A DNA stretch of 64,000 bases from contig JANSLP010000102.1 of the NCBI GenBank assembly GCA_029298735.1, forward strand, positions 32,305 through 96,304, written 5' to 3'. A program made the position numbers and the translations under genes. The notes under the pieces were generated by a model, which saw only the letters and a list, made by a program, of their open reading frames with translations, was not told where the DNA came from and searched no databases. This document shows positions 52,943-64,000 of this stretch, piece by piece (positions within the stretch are counted from its first letter, which is position 1; every line of letters starts with the position of its first letter). This DNA is from Ophiostoma sp. CBS 140.51. Lineage: Eukaryota > Ascomycota > Sordariomycetes > Ophiostomatales > Ophiostomataceae.

Positions 52943-54670
52943 ATGGACGTCCCCGAGGACGTGATGCGGAGCGTTCACGAGCAGCCATCAAGGTTGCTAG
53001 ACATGCAGCTCCCATCAGACACAAATCAGCTTCTGAATTGGTTTCAATCTCAGCATCAAGGCCAAATCAACAACAATGTCGAAATCCACGAGACTGCCGA
53101 CTCTGGGCTGTCGTTTCGAGTACGGGAGACGGCTGACAATGGCGTCCAAATCGACGAGCCCGTCGTCGTCTGTCCCATATCGGCATCACTCTCCTACTTG
53201 AATGCCCTCGGTGGTGGACTGCCTCTGGGGAAGACCTCATCAGTAGGAGAGTTAACTTCTCCAGCATTTTCGCCAGAGTTTATGCAACAAGCACCACCAC
53301 ACGTCATCGGCCGCTTCTTCCTCATGCAGCAATATCTCAAGGGCAAAGACTCGGCCTGGGCACCCTACATTGCAACACTACCGCAGCCACGAAACTTTGA
53401 GGCCTGGGCCTTGCCAGCAGTATGGCGTCAAGACGACGCCGACATTGCTCTGGCACTTCTCAAGGGCACGAATGCTGATGTCGCGGCCGAGGAGATGCGG
53501 CAGCGCATCGTCGACGAGTTCAAAGCAGCATGGTCCATCCTCCACGACAACAACTACACATTTGCCCTGTACCAATGGGCGTACTGCATGTTCACGAGCC
53601 GCAGCTTCCGGCCGTCGCTGGTTCTGACCAACGATATTAAGGCCACCTTGACACGAGACGCCAACGGTGCTGCACAAGATGGCACCAGCGTTGAGGCGCG
53701 ACATCTGGCGGCAGTCAACCATGCCCGCCTGCCCGAAGGCTGCCAATTTGACGACTTCTCCATCCTCTTCCCCGTCCTCGATATTGGAAACCACGACCCA
53801 CGGGCCGTGATTCAGTGGCAGCCCGTGGTGGATGCGTCCAGGCAGTCGCTTAACAGTGCGCCTCTTCTCACGCCAGCTCCCAGCGAGACATCCGAACAAG
53901 CCATTGTCTTTTACACTGGCACACACTACGCCAGGGGACAGCAAGCCTTCAATAACTACGGCTCCAAGACAAATAGCGAGCTGCTCGTGGGCTACGGCTT
54001 CGTCCTCCCGCCTACAGACGACATGCACAACGACTACATCCATCTGCGCAAACGAGAAGCATTGGCGCGTGGCGTGTCGGACAGCGTGGCCGGAAATGTA
54101 GATGTGCACCCTGATTTCTTGCTGTCATTGCGGCCCATTGCCGAGCCCTCCTCAGTTGTTGGCCGTGCCCGGTTACCGCCAGGCCAGCAAGTCGGGTCGA
54201 TGCCAGAAACGAGAAGGACGCCAGGTTTCTCCCTTGTCGAGGACGGCCTGCTGTGGGACGTCCTGTCCCACATGATCCGGCCAGAGCACCGTGAAGAGTT
54301 GCAGCGCTCAGCAGTCGCGGCTAGTCACGGACAACGGTACATGACGCTGCCCGCGGCCGAGCTGCGCGAGGCCATTATGGACATCGTCTTCAAGACCAAA
54401 GACGAGCAGGACATCAGCGATCCCATTGCTGCCCAGTACATGTACAACATCCGCATGGTTTTGTTGCAGAAATTCGACACGGACCTGGAGAAACTGCAGG
54501 ATGCCGACCCGCCGTCGTACATTGATGCCCTACTTGAAGACGGCGAGTACACGCCCAAGACACCTCAAGAACGCCTGGCTATGCAGTACCGGGAGCAATA
54601 CCGGGCCGTGCTGAGCAATGCTGTGGATGTTCTTGGTGAAGAAATGAGCAACAGCATGCCGGAAGAGTAA
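52943..54670 (+). CDS. SET-domain lysine methyltransferase (Rubisco-LSMT/SETD3-like class)
   Basis: Single exon, 575 aa. The order fits the LSMT-like class: N-SET with LLNWFQSQHQGQINNNVEI, GLSFRVRETADNGVQIDEPVVVCP, then an inserted i-SET helical domain (RFFLMQQYLKGKDSAWAPYIATLP, WSILHDNNYTFALYQWAYCMFTSRSF). C-SET has FPVLDIGNHDPRA (~283), a variant of the NHS motif, and FNNYGSKTNSELLVGYGFVLP (~336), the S-adenosylmethionine-binding and Tyr-containing motif. A C-terminal Rubisco-substrate-binding-like helical domain follows. Members methylate lysines (or histidine, SETD3) on non-histone proteins such as ribosomal proteins and elongation factors; the substrate here is unknown. Asp replaces Ser or Cys after Asn-His. 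Confidence 0.87.
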   Translation: MDVPEDVMRSVHEQPSRLLDMQLPSDTNQLLNWFQSQHQGQINNNVEIHETADSGLSFRVRETADNGVQIDEPVVVCPISASLSYLNALGGGLPLGKTSSVGELTSPAFSPEFMQQAPPHVIGRFFLMQQYLKGKDSAWAPYIATLPQPRNFEAWALPAVWRQDDADIALALLKGTNADVAAEEMRQRIVDEFKAAWSILHDNNYTFALYQWAYCMFTSRSFRPSLVLTNDIKATLTRDANGAAQDGTSVEARHLAAVNHARLPEGCQFDDFSILFPVLDIGNHDPRAVIQWQPVVDASRQSLNSAPLLTPAPSETSEQAIVFYTGTHYARGQQAFNNYGSKTNSELLVGYGFVLPPTDDMHNDYIHLRKREALARGVSDSVAGNVDVHPDFLLSLRPIAEPSSVVGRARLPPGQQVGSMPETRRTPGFSLVEDGLLWDVLSHMIRPEHREELQRSAVAASHGQRYMTLPAAELREAIMDIVFKTKDEQDISDPIAAQYMYNIRMVLLQKFDTDLEKLQDADPPSYIDALLEDGEYTPKTPQERLAMQYREQYRAVLSNAVDVLGEEMSNSMPEE

Positions 54671-55336
54671 AGTGTTCAATGCAGTGGTTGACATGTATAC
54701 GGAATTGGGGTACATATCAATCTTGCAGGGAATGGGATTGAAATTTATGAGCATAGATGGCGTTGAGATCTAGACCTTCTCATTTACATACAACTTTTGG
54801 ATCGCATGTAGACATTTATACATATTTAGTTTTGGTTAGAAAACTGTACAAAAACGGTGCGCATACTACCGACAAAGAACCCATTTCATAACGGAAAATA
54901 GGCGAGAAAACAAGCATGTCGGGGGATAAATTGTGTGATTCAAGTTTCGGTAGATAGATGCGGCCCAGAACGGAGAAATAACATAATATGGGATCTGTTT
55001 CGATTGTTCTAGATGGCGAGGTACTACCGTTGTGGACAGTCGGCTAAAATAACACTAATATCACATTCCCTATGTTATGCAGTGTCAAAGCTGTTTTTTT
55101 AATTCTTGCTTCACATATAATCGCACGATTGAGATAGACAGGACGAGTTAGTATTTTTTGGTTACCTGTATTTGTAGTATATCTTCTACAGGAGCCAGCG
55201 ACCTGACCACAATCCTTCCAGATCTTCATCGTGACAGCTCTTCAGGGGCGCTTCGTGGAAATTGTTTTGTCGCCTGAGCTTGCTTCTTTCTGTTATCATT
55301 ATTCTGTGTAATTTTCATCAGCTACAAAAGATAACG
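54671..55336. other. Intergenic between SET-domain and aspartic protease genes
   Basis: About 670 bp, A/T-rich, no gene. The last 80 bp form the protease leader. Confidence 0.5.
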
Positions 55337-56956
55337 ATGCTCCCATCGCCGTTTCTAGCATTGTTGTTGGCCTGTACGCAGGTCACATTAGCCAGTGTCC
55401 TGCCACACTCTCGAGACATTGAAAGTCAACACATTGACAACACCCACCTCTTTTCTCACCCAAGCCTCGCCATTCCAGATGCACCAGCCGAGAACGTCCT
55501 CGCACTCGGCAGCCACCCCAATCCAGACATATTTCACAGCCCAGCTCGAGCACGATACCAAGCAAGACAAGCAGCTGCAAAAGTAACATCCAAACAGAAG
55601 AGATGGTGGCAAGTTTGGAAGAGAGACACACCCACTGCCAACATTGTTCAATCCGGCAGTGCTGTCAGCAGTGCCATTACTGGCACCATATTCAGCGGCG
55701 TCTACCCCGTCGTCAATGTCACATGGGGCAATAAAGCTGGCGAGTTGCCGACAGGGCAGACGATTGTGAGCTACATCGACACGGGCAGCTCGGACACGTT
55801 TGCCGTCTCGAACAAGTTTGTGTGCCAGGGCCTGCCGGACGTCAAGGCAAACACCTTCTCCGACGACACTTCGCCCTATGTTGGTGGCAGCTTACCACAG
55901 TCGGCGTGCAACTTTGGCCCGTTGTACGATTTGAGTAAAGGCAACTTTACCAACATCACGTCGCAAGAGCTGCGGGTGGCGTACATGCCCGAGAACGAGG
56001 TACTGAACGGGTCCATGGTGTATGCACCCATCACTGTTGGCGGGCTGACGGTCCCTCACCAGCAAGTGGCCATCGTGGAGGAGGCCGTCTGGCTCGGCGA
56101 CGGCGTGGCGTCTGGGTTGTTGGGCTTGTCGTTTCCGTCTGTGACGTCGGCTATGATGCGCAGCACTTACGGCAGTGTGGAGAAACCACAATTTGCCGAG
56201 TACGACCCGTTTTTCACGAGTCTATCGAAGCAAAACAAAAACAAAAAGAACAGCACGATGGCGCCCGTGTTCACCCTGGCCATTGACCGTGTGCCGCCGG
56301 GCACACCACACTGGAAGTCGGCCGGGGTACTTGCCCTCGGCGGTCTCGTGCCGGCAACGTACTACACTGGCAACTTTACCAGTGTGCCCATTGAGCGGCT
56401 GTCTGGAACGCCAAACGATCCTAGCAGTGCCCTCTCCTTTTATTCAACAACCGTACAGGTTGTGTTCGGCCCGCCGGGGACCAACATATCAACGGCGGAA
56501 TCGGCGGATGTCTCTTTAAAGTCGAAAAACTTGACAGCCTCGCCTGCCTTCCAAACCATTGTGGACAGCGGCACATCACCCAACTTTGTGCCTGTTGTAG
56601 CAGCCATCCCAATCAACAACTTGTTTGACCCGCCAGCCCGGTTCAATCAGACTCTCAACTACTTTGTCGTCGACTGCGATGCCAAAGCTCCATTTGTGGC
56701 GTATCGGATCGGAGGCAAGACGGTGAACGGCGTGGCGACAGGCGGTGTATTGATGCCAATGGATCCGCGTGATATGATTGTTCGGTCCCTTAACGGGCTG
56801 CCGGGCTATGAAAACGTTTGCTTCTCGGCAATTGCCAACGGCGGGGAGGTGGCCGAAAACCAGCAAATTATTGGCGCGACGTGGCAGCGAAACTATGTTC
56901 TGGCGTACGACCAGGGCCGGAACATGATTCATTTCGCAAACAGGCGTCCATATTGA
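55337..56956 (+). CDS. Secreted aspartic protease (pepsin family A1)
   Basis: Single exon, 539 aa. MLPSPFLALLLACTQVTLA is a signal peptide. The propeptide runs to about residue 96, where KQKR-WWQVW-KR holds two kexin sites (88-89 and 95-96). The mature enzyme has the first catalytic motif YIDTGSSDTF (D148) and the second VDSGTSPNF (D410), with FSGVYPVVNVTWG and GLLGLSFPSV between them as in A1 proteases. Several N-glycosylation sites are visible. No clear GPI signal is seen at the C-terminus (HFANRRPY). It probably digests proteins outside the cell or in the vacuole. The start at 55337 gives a good signal peptide; the frame is open upstream but without ATG. Confidence 0.9.
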   Translation: MLPSPFLALLLACTQVTLASVLPHSRDIESQHIDNTHLFSHPSLAIPDAPAENVLALGSHPNPDIFHSPARARYQARQAAAKVTSKQKRWWQVWKRDTPTANIVQSGSAVSSAITGTIFSGVYPVVNVTWGNKAGELPTGQTIVSYIDTGSSDTFAVSNKFVCQGLPDVKANTFSDDTSPYVGGSLPQSACNFGPLYDLSKGNFTNITSQELRVAYMPENEVLNGSMVYAPITVGGLTVPHQQVAIVEEAVWLGDGVASGLLGLSFPSVTSAMMRSTYGSVEKPQFAEYDPFFTSLSKQNKNKKNSTMAPVFTLAIDRVPPGTPHWKSAGVLALGGLVPATYYTGNFTSVPIERLSGTPNDPSSALSFYSTTVQVVFGPPGTNISTAESADVSLKSKNLTASPAFQTIVDSGTSPNFVPVVAAIPINNLFDPPARFNQTLNYFVVDCDAKAPFVAYRIGGKTVNGVATGGVLMPMDPRDMIVRSLNGLPGYENVCFSAIANGGEVAENQQIIGATWQRNYVLAYDQGRNMIHFANRRPY

Positions 56957-59900
56957 AAGAGAGAAGGTGTCGATCGAGATGGCGTATTCGGAGTTTTTCT
57001 GTAGCGTTGTACGTCGTATTTACATCAGTATTCCTTGCGAGCGAGTATGTATATTCGTGAACAGCTTGTATTTGGAATAGACCCCACTGGTTTGATGCGG
57101 CGTCGAAGTATCAAAATGGTAACCCGGCGGTACGTTGGGGAGATCCGGGTTCTGTTAATGCTGTTGCTTCGACAGGGCAGCTTTGCTGCACGATGAGGTC
57201 ACCTGTCTGGTCTGCCGGTGTCAAAAGGGACTCGAGACAAGGTTGGGTGGTTGAGCGCATCTCGATTGCAAGCCGCTTGAGCCATTGCAGAATCATTACC
57301 GAGAAGCAAAAAAGAACGAAAAGAGAAAACTAGATCCCGGGTTGTTGCAGGAACAAGGACACAAGATTAAAGTAAAAGATGGACGTTCGTGTCTCGTACC
57401 TGACCAAGGCACGAGCAAGGTTTATTAGCTGGCCCTGATCATCGTAAAAAAGACCCCGTCTGCCCGTATCTTATTTTTGGACAGGGCTTTGGTGGGCTTG
57501 GTGGATTCGGGCGGGCTTCAATGACGACACCAGGACCACATCTGCGGACAGGGAAAGGCTGGGCAGATGCAAGCTTCGCAAGATAATGCTTGGAAGCAGT
57601 AAGCTGACAACTGCTGTCCTGGGCAGGCAAAGGTAAGACGAAGGTATTTCGTATTTTTTTGTACTGTTTGTGCTGGCTCAAATCAGTCGACCAGTTGCTG
57701 TTTTCATCGAAAGCATTTCGTATCGGTGACGGATTTTGAAGTTTATCTCGTATCTGATGTATTTTGTACACTTTTTGCGCTGCATTCCTGGGAGATTGTC
57801 GAAATTGTGTACCAATGGTGTCGGCACAATTAACACCACCACACCACTTTGTCCTTTCTGACAGCGCCGCAACGTTGTATTCCCAAACGTTTTAGAGCGG
57901 AGCAACCGCGGAATCAGAAGGGTCGAAATGGCGCTCTTTGGCCAAATGCACGAATGAGGTGCGTGCTGTCTGTCAATCTCACGCACGCCACCATTCCGCA
58001 GCCCTATGGGTTGGCGGCGTGGGGAGTCTGAACGGTGGACATGGTTGGGGCCTGCGGGGAAGAAAGTCTGCCAGCTGGCAGCTTAACAGCGGGGTCTTGA
58101 GGCTCTCCTGTGAAATTCGAACGAGAAGAGAAGTGAGAATAATGATCGAAAAGTCGAAAAGCGGGCATAGTCATAACGGCCAGCAACTACCGTTCGCTCT
58201 TTCTTTGTTGGTCTTGAGGTCCGTTGTTGCTTGTTCTGTTGTTCTGTTGTTCTGGAGAAAATAACCTCGTTGGGGAAAGGCCGATGCGGTTGGCGCCTTC
58301 CATTCCGATCGAAATCGCAACAGCAGCATCCCTTTTTGATAGCTCGAATGTTGGCTACTTCTGTTTTTCCATTTGACGAGCTACGAGGCTACATACAAGA
58401 AGGAGGTGTTGCCTACGTGCACCCTGTCTGAAAGCCAGAATGGAAGGAGGACGGCGAAGACACGGCACAAGATGAGAAGGCACGAGTGCCGCAAAGGAAG
58501 CCGCGTGCGGGATGCTGGGTTGCCCAATTAGGCAACTGGAAGGACCCGGCCTTGCCTTGCCCATCAAGTCCACGTCAGACGCGTGCGATGTGGGTGACAA
58601 GATGACAGAAGGAAGGTGCAACAAAGTGAGGAAATATCACCGAAGACGCAGGACTCATGCTCACAATAGATTGCACAAACAAAAGAAGGCCGCCTCTTCA
58701 CCCCGCATGTTTAGAGCGACGCTGGCCTTGTTGCCTCGTGAAAAGGCGGAGGCGGAGGCAGAAGCGACGATGGTGGGAGAAGTTCTGGATCGGTCTGGGT
58801 CTGGGGCCAGCACTGTCCTGTTGGCGGCCAAAAAGGCAGCAGCAACAAAGTGTCACAAAAACGAAAAACAACAAGCGAGCAACCACGTCCGAGCCGTTCT
58901 GACTCCTGCCTCCTTCTTCCCTTTCCATGCGAAGATCTTGTCTCCTTCCTTCCTTTTGATGTTAATTATTTCTCACGGGGTTCCGTTTTCGACTGTTATT
59001 TGCATCGCCCATTTTACCCAGCCTCAATATCATCAATAGCTGTCCAATATTCTCAGCTGCCAATAGTTCTGTCGGACGCTCCAACTATTGGCATCTGGAC
59101 AGGGCCATACTTGGGTCCATTGTCTTTCCAGCTCCTCGGGTTCCCCGCGCCCACGCTATCAAAAGTCAAAGTCAAAAAGTTTCAGCGCTATCATTTGCCA
59201 GCCGAAAAAGCCACGCGACAAACGTTGAAAAGGAACAAAAAACGGTTCAAAAGGACACTGTAGGAAAAGGACAGCCAAGAGGGTCTTCATCGGTCATGTT
59301 TTTGGTCGGTTTGCTTTCTTTCTTAATGTCGTTGTTAGCCTTTTTGCCTCTTCGCCTTCCATTTTGCCCTTTTGTTATTTTTCTGAGATCTCGACCGACA
59401 GCTGCAAGTTCCCACTTCCAGCGGGGCTAGCGCCCCGTACTGCACCGAATCGCAGGGCCGTATTTGCCCTGAAAGCTCGACATATCGATTTTGTCTCAAC
59501 GGCGCCAAGGAGATTCATTGGGCCAGGCCCAGTTAGCCCTGTTAGCCTCTTGTCGACAACGAGCTGGGCCTCTTTGGATTGGCCCGAATTGAGTCTCACA
59601 CTTTGCCACCACGGAAAAGCGACTGCGAAAGGGTAAGGCGCGCCCGAGAGCCAAGAGCCCTGAAAGCGATAGAAACAAAAGAAAAGGACACAAAAGAGCG
59701 TGACACGCGAGAGAAGGACAGAACACGAGTTTCCCCGCGAGGGCGACCCCCGAGACGGCGCCCTCTGGCGCCTTCGTAATCATAGTGAGCGTAGTTTCTA
59801 TTCTAGGCATTTTGGCTTTGTTTTCGAGTATTTTCTCGTGTCCAGGCCGCCTGAAGGCGAAAATACAGGGACCGCGGCCGCTGCGCCTTTGTCTCCAGCA

Positions 59901-61553
59901 GGAAGGAGCCCCAGAAGAAAGGACAATCGCAAAAGGGACCCAGAAAAGGTACTTGCCACTACCTGCAGTCGCCCCCAAACTCTCGGGTCATTGGCGTCAT
60001 CACTTTGTCCCATCGGCGCCCTAGAATCTTGATTTTGTGTTTTTTGGAGGCAGGGCCCTGTCCTTGCTTGCCATGCCGCCATGCAGGCTCGGGTAACATT
60101 TTGGCCATCGTCTTTTGTCTTTGCCATCGTTTATCCCGTTTGGGAAGATTTGTCGCCTTTATTCCTCAACACAGCCCGGGTCGACCGAGCCACCGGCCCT
60201 ATTTCGCCTTTTTTGGCATACAGTAACGAGGCAATTCGTGGTTTTTCTTCGTCTTATTCCCTTTTTCATTATCTTATGTTTGCTTGTCAAGCTTGTTTAT
60301 ATATTGTCGTGTTGCCTCCTTTTTGGCCTCCATTGTAGTCGCTTTTGCTCCTTCCTCCTTTTCGCTCACTTTGCTCCTGCCTCTATTGAGCCTTTGATAT
60401 CTTTGCTCCTTTTTTCCCATTTTAGAAGTCACGGTCACCACACACGAGACCTCAACTCATCGAAGAAATTTCGCAGAAACCTGAAAACTCAAGACATTTT
60501 ATCAACGCACAGAACAGATCACAGATCATTACTAAACAACCCCTCATCTACCCTCTTCAATCTTCACAACGGCTCGGTCAGGTTCACCAGCCTCCCATCA
60601 CACAGTCAAACACGCTCAAAACACTCACCGCCGTTCGCCGACGAACCGGCATCTTTTGACTCTTTTAGACACACACCACACAAACATTTGCACACAAGAC
60701 CCGGTCACGCTCACAGCAACCGACCCTATCGCGTCCACACGGCAGGCCCGTTTTTTGTCTCCATCAATCTGATCAAACCAACCTTCCTTCTCGTTATCTC
60801 CATCCGACTTGAGAGACGGTTTTTCCCTGCTTCCCTTTTCGACTTTGCCTCTTGCTCACTCGCTCCTTCCGTATCAACTCGTCAAAAGTGATACATTCGA
60901 AGCAACTTTGAGAACGAATCTCAAACTCGACCCGCATGTGATTCAACGATTCGACCGGGACTAGAACGAACTACATCCCACCTTACTTTCCACCTCCTAC
61001 TGCCTGTGCAGCTGCCTATTGCAGCCGACCAACACACTAACACGCCGACACCTCGCTCCAAAGCCTCGTACCCCGCGTCGCTCGACCTGGTCAACTCTCC
61101 ACTTAATACCCATAATAACCCACATCGTCCGCCAGCTCCCCCCCCCCACACCACCAAATCCACCCCACTCGTCCACCAATCGACGCGCACCAAACCAACA
61201 CAAGAAAACAGCACAAACAACAAGAGACACATCTGTCGCCTCCCGCCGTCAGCCAAGGGCCAAAACTTCAGCCAGCCACGCCCGGATTCCAACAACTTGT
61301 TCTTTTCTTGTTGTTCATTCCTTTCATAAGCTCTTCCTTTCCTTCTTTCTTTTCCCTCCCGTCTTCATCCATCAACATCTTTGTTTATCGCCATTTGTTT
61401 TCGGCCTCCTTCCCTGTTCACTGTTTTCCTGCTTCGCGCCTCAGGAAACAACAGGACAACACCATCAACAACAAAGCTTAACGTTACTCCGCACTCGTCC
61501 ACCTACTCCGCATCATAACACATCGACACATTACAACTCACAACTCACACATC
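56957..61553. other. 4.6-kb gene-poor region, probably leader and promoter of the downstream gene
   Basis: No supported gene on either strand; ORFs such as 58512-59039 and 60115-60891 have biased composition and no motifs. From about 60300 to 61550 the plus strand is very C/T- and later C/A-rich, with a C8 run near 61140 and many CACA words. This fits a long 5' leader for the gene at 61554. Unspliced introns or an RNA gene cannot be excluded. Confidence 0.5.
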
Positions 61554-62048
61554 ATGGCCCAGTCATCAACATCAACACGCATCATGCATCATCACGATAC
61601 TTCTTCATCGGCAAACAGCCACAGCAGTCGCAACTCCCACACATTAAAACAAGAATCTCACCGGAGAGACACCAACCACCACCACCATCAACAGAGCAGC
61701 AGCGTCGAGATGGACCGGTACGGCAACGCCAGCACAACCAGCAACAGCAGCACAAGCAGCGCCAGCAGTTTCGATAGCATGGATTCTTATGACGGCTACG
61801 GGTACGATAACAGCAACGTCGACCAACAAGCCTGGATGTCTTTCACCATCATCGAGGACGACGACCTCATGTTTGGTGGCAAGCCGCTGTGCACTTGGTA
61901 CGAAGAAGACCGCCGCTGCAGTATGGGCGAAGAGGGCGCGCCGTCGCCGTGCAGTTCTGTGGACGACGACGAGGAGATGCACCGCGGTCGGCAGCGTGAC
62001 CGTCCCCAGTATCGGTCAACAAAGCACAAGAGTGAGAAGAAGCACTGA
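61554..62048 (+). CDS. Small acidic conserved-looking protein of unknown function
   Basis: Single exon, 164 aa, ATG in good context (ATCATGG). The N-terminal 80 residues are His/Ser/Asn-rich low complexity. The core SYDGYGYDNSNVDQQAWMSFTIIEDDDLMFGGKPLCTWYEEDRR looks conserved and structured, followed by an acidic DDDEEM patch and a basic tail KHKSEKKH. I do not recognise a named family; there are no transmembrane or signal segments, so it is probably cytosolic or nuclear. The very long pyrimidine-rich upstream region is like that of regulated fungal genes. The coding call rests on codon use and the non-repetitive core. Confidence 0.6.
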   Translation: MAQSSTSTRIMHHHDTSSSANSHSSRNSHTLKQESHRRDTNHHHHQQSSSVEMDRYGNASTTSNSSTSSASSFDSMDSYDGYGYDNSNVDQQAWMSFTIIEDDDLMFGGKPLCTWYEEDRRCSMGEEGAPSPCSSVDDDEEMHRGRQRDRPQYRSTKHKSEKKH

Positions 62049-64000
62049 GATGGCCGCGCGATAGCGCGGACACTTGTCTGCCTTTTTTTCGCCCGTCGCT
62101 CATGTCTTTCCTGTCGCGCCTTGAGGCGCTCCAGAAGGCGCCAGGCAGACGCGGCTCAAAACTGCACGTCTTTGCTTCGTTTGCCGTGAAGCTGCAGCCC
62201 GATCCCAGCCAACCAGTTTGGACGCCTCCCGTCCACCAACTCCGGAGAATCGACGGGCGTCAGACCTGCACGTACACACACAACAAAATTCTGCAGGCGA
62301 CACACAACACCCGATTATTGCAAGACAGCACACCAAGACAACGAACGCAAAACAACAGCACTTGTTCCTCCCACAAAGCCAGGCCGGCAGTAAGGTTGCC
62401 AGCGCTGCACAAATGGGATGCCCAAACAGCTTTGCTTTGATGTCGAGGCCATCCCATTGGTCCAGCAGCACAAGGCCACATGCACGGGGTGCATGTACCG
62501 ATTTGGGCTGGAACCCGATCATTGGCGATCAACATCGACCAATGCCACCGAGCCACCCTCCTCACCTTTGGTCTTCCCCTTCTTATTTCTCGCGATGATA
62601 CCACCATATTTGGATTTCACTACAGCATACAGGACAGGACCTGAAAACGGCTTGTTCCTAGTTTACACATACACATCTTTTGCTTTTTTTTTTCTGCGTT
62701 TGCGCTTGCTTTTACTCAAGCTGGACACGATATCATCTGCCTCGATACATGTACGCTCTGGCATGGGCGACATCGGGGCAGCACAGCACACATAGATTTA
62801 CATGGGGCTTCCTTGGACAATCCCCAAGGGGCAGGGATACATTTTGCTTTTCTCATTCTCGCTTTCACATTAGCATTTTCGGAGTTTTTACTCTCAGCTA
62901 TCATGTATCATGTCAGGGTTTACTTCAGGAGCATATGACTCAAACTCTTAACTCTTAACTCTTAACGAATACAATATTTTTGGTCTTCCTCGTCCATCGA
63001 GGGACCAAGCTACCAAAATTTTATCTTCACCCCGTCTGTACCTTGCGATTCATTGTCTAGACGTGGTTCCCAACGTGGCAACATTTGATTCCATCCGTCG
63101 CCGATTTAATCCTCGCCGAGCTGCTCCCTACCATCGGCCACCGTTCACCGGCTGTCGCGTAACTCAGTTTACCGTCATTAGCTTCATTCGGTTGACCGAT
63201 ATGCCGTTGCACCGAGGAGATGTCAGGCGGCGAGCGTAGGCGCAGTCCCTCCCCACACGCTATCTGCGGTGGCAGGCACTACCGTCGTCCAAAGGGCGAC
63301 GGTCCAGACCCGTGAATACCACGGCCAACAATAGCAACAGTTGGGCACAGCCCAGGCAGAGGAACTAGCAGGCAACGACCAACTGCCAACGACCAACGGC
63401 ATCCAACCGTCACCAAACACCAGCCAATCCCAATTCAGAGTATCAAAGGTCAAGTGCTCTCAACTAGGACCACGGCCTACTTTCGATCATGAGCCCTCTA
63501 TTCGCGGCCTCCCACGGCCTCCCACGGCCTGCCATAGCCTCCCTCCCAACTCCTATTTCCGAGTGCCGGTAATTGCCGCTTTTGTTGAACACAGAGACAG
63601 AAAGTTGTCAACTGCTCTCCTGTCACAAGATCCAAAAGAGACGAGGAACGGTCAAGTCCGGAGAAGGGGAGGGGGCACAGATACACGTTGACACGTTGCA
63701 GTATAGATGCAACAGACACGACAAGTAATTCAGGGTTCTGCCACCTAGTCAAAACGACAAATATGGCATCGTTGAAACAAAAATAGTGTAAAAATGGGAG
63801 AGTTTTTATCAATCAATGACATCACCCGAAGGTAGTTGCGGTTTGTAGTTTGTAGGTTTGTTTTTCGTTTCTTATTATTTTGGTATTAATTTTTGATATA
63901 TTTTACTTTCTTTTTTTCTTTTTGATTGATTTTTCTGGGGTTTATTTTCATTTGTTTCAAAAGAGGAGTTTTGGCAAGAAGCTTGGTTTTTAGAGTTTCA
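62049..64000. other. 3' flank and intergenic sequence to the window end
   Basis: Nothing coding recognised. Two small tandem repeats: CTCTTAA three times (about 62945-62965) and CCCACGGCCT three times (about 63505-63530). The last 150 bp is T-rich. Confidence 0.5.

Noticed and set aside
60115..60891. 258-codon ORF in the long leader
   Set aside because: Composition follows the C/T-rich nucleotide bias; no domain or conserved-looking core.

Overview
The window is nuclear DNA from a filamentous ascomycete, most likely a Sordariomycete. The reasons are short introns (about 50-130 nt) with GT(A/G)AGT donors, CTAAC/CTGAC-type branch points and CAG/TAG acceptors; moderately GC-rich coding regions; long pyrimidine-rich leaders; and Pezizomycotina-type families (Zn-cluster activator, UstYa/DUF3328, PaxU-like DUF829, fungal histidine phosphatase). 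An order such as Ophiostomatales is only a guess. Intron-containing genes were joined by hand from splice signals and reading phase. No tRNA, rRNA, transposon or CRISPR array was recognised.

Layout. 0-12 kb is mostly housekeeping: the 3' part of a fungal transcription factor, a WDR48/Bun107-like deubiquitinase cofactor, a mitochondrial S-adenosylmethionine carrier, a divergent tRNA(Ile)-lysidine-synthetase-like protein, then a membrane-anchored histidine phosphatase (12.1-13.8 kb). 14.0-26.4 kb is an accessory block: a full ABCC transporter, a UstYa-family oxidase, a secreted precursor carrying seven copies of the hexapeptide WSDDWG framed by Lys-Arg sites, an APH-type kinase, and a second UstYa-family oxidase. 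26.7-31.2 kb holds the DEAD-box helicase Has1 and a 6-phosphofructo-2-kinase/fructose-2,6-bisphosphatase. After a 5-kb non-coding stretch come a DUF829 hydrolase, a secreted GH29 alpha-L-fucosidase, a Syn8-like SNARE, the meiotic APC/C activator Ama1, the RabGGTase alpha subunit Bet4, a triple-KH/RGG protein, a SET-domain methyltransferase and a secreted aspartic protease. A 4.6-kb gene-free stretch precedes a small acidic protein, and the last 2 kb shows nothing coding.

Main discovery. The 14-26 kb block looks like a compact dikaritin-type (kexin-processed, UstYa-modified) RiPP gene cluster. A secretory precursor would be cut by the Golgi kexin into WSDDWG cores, two membrane-anchored UstYa proteins with paired HxxHC motifs would oxidatively modify or cyclise them, and the ABCC pump would move the product. 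The kinase-like protein is an unexplained extra. No tyrosinase, FMO or methyltransferase is visible, so the chemistry would have to rest mainly on the two UstYa enzymes. The product family is an inference; the core sequence WSDDWG does not match any RiPP or pheromone core I know.
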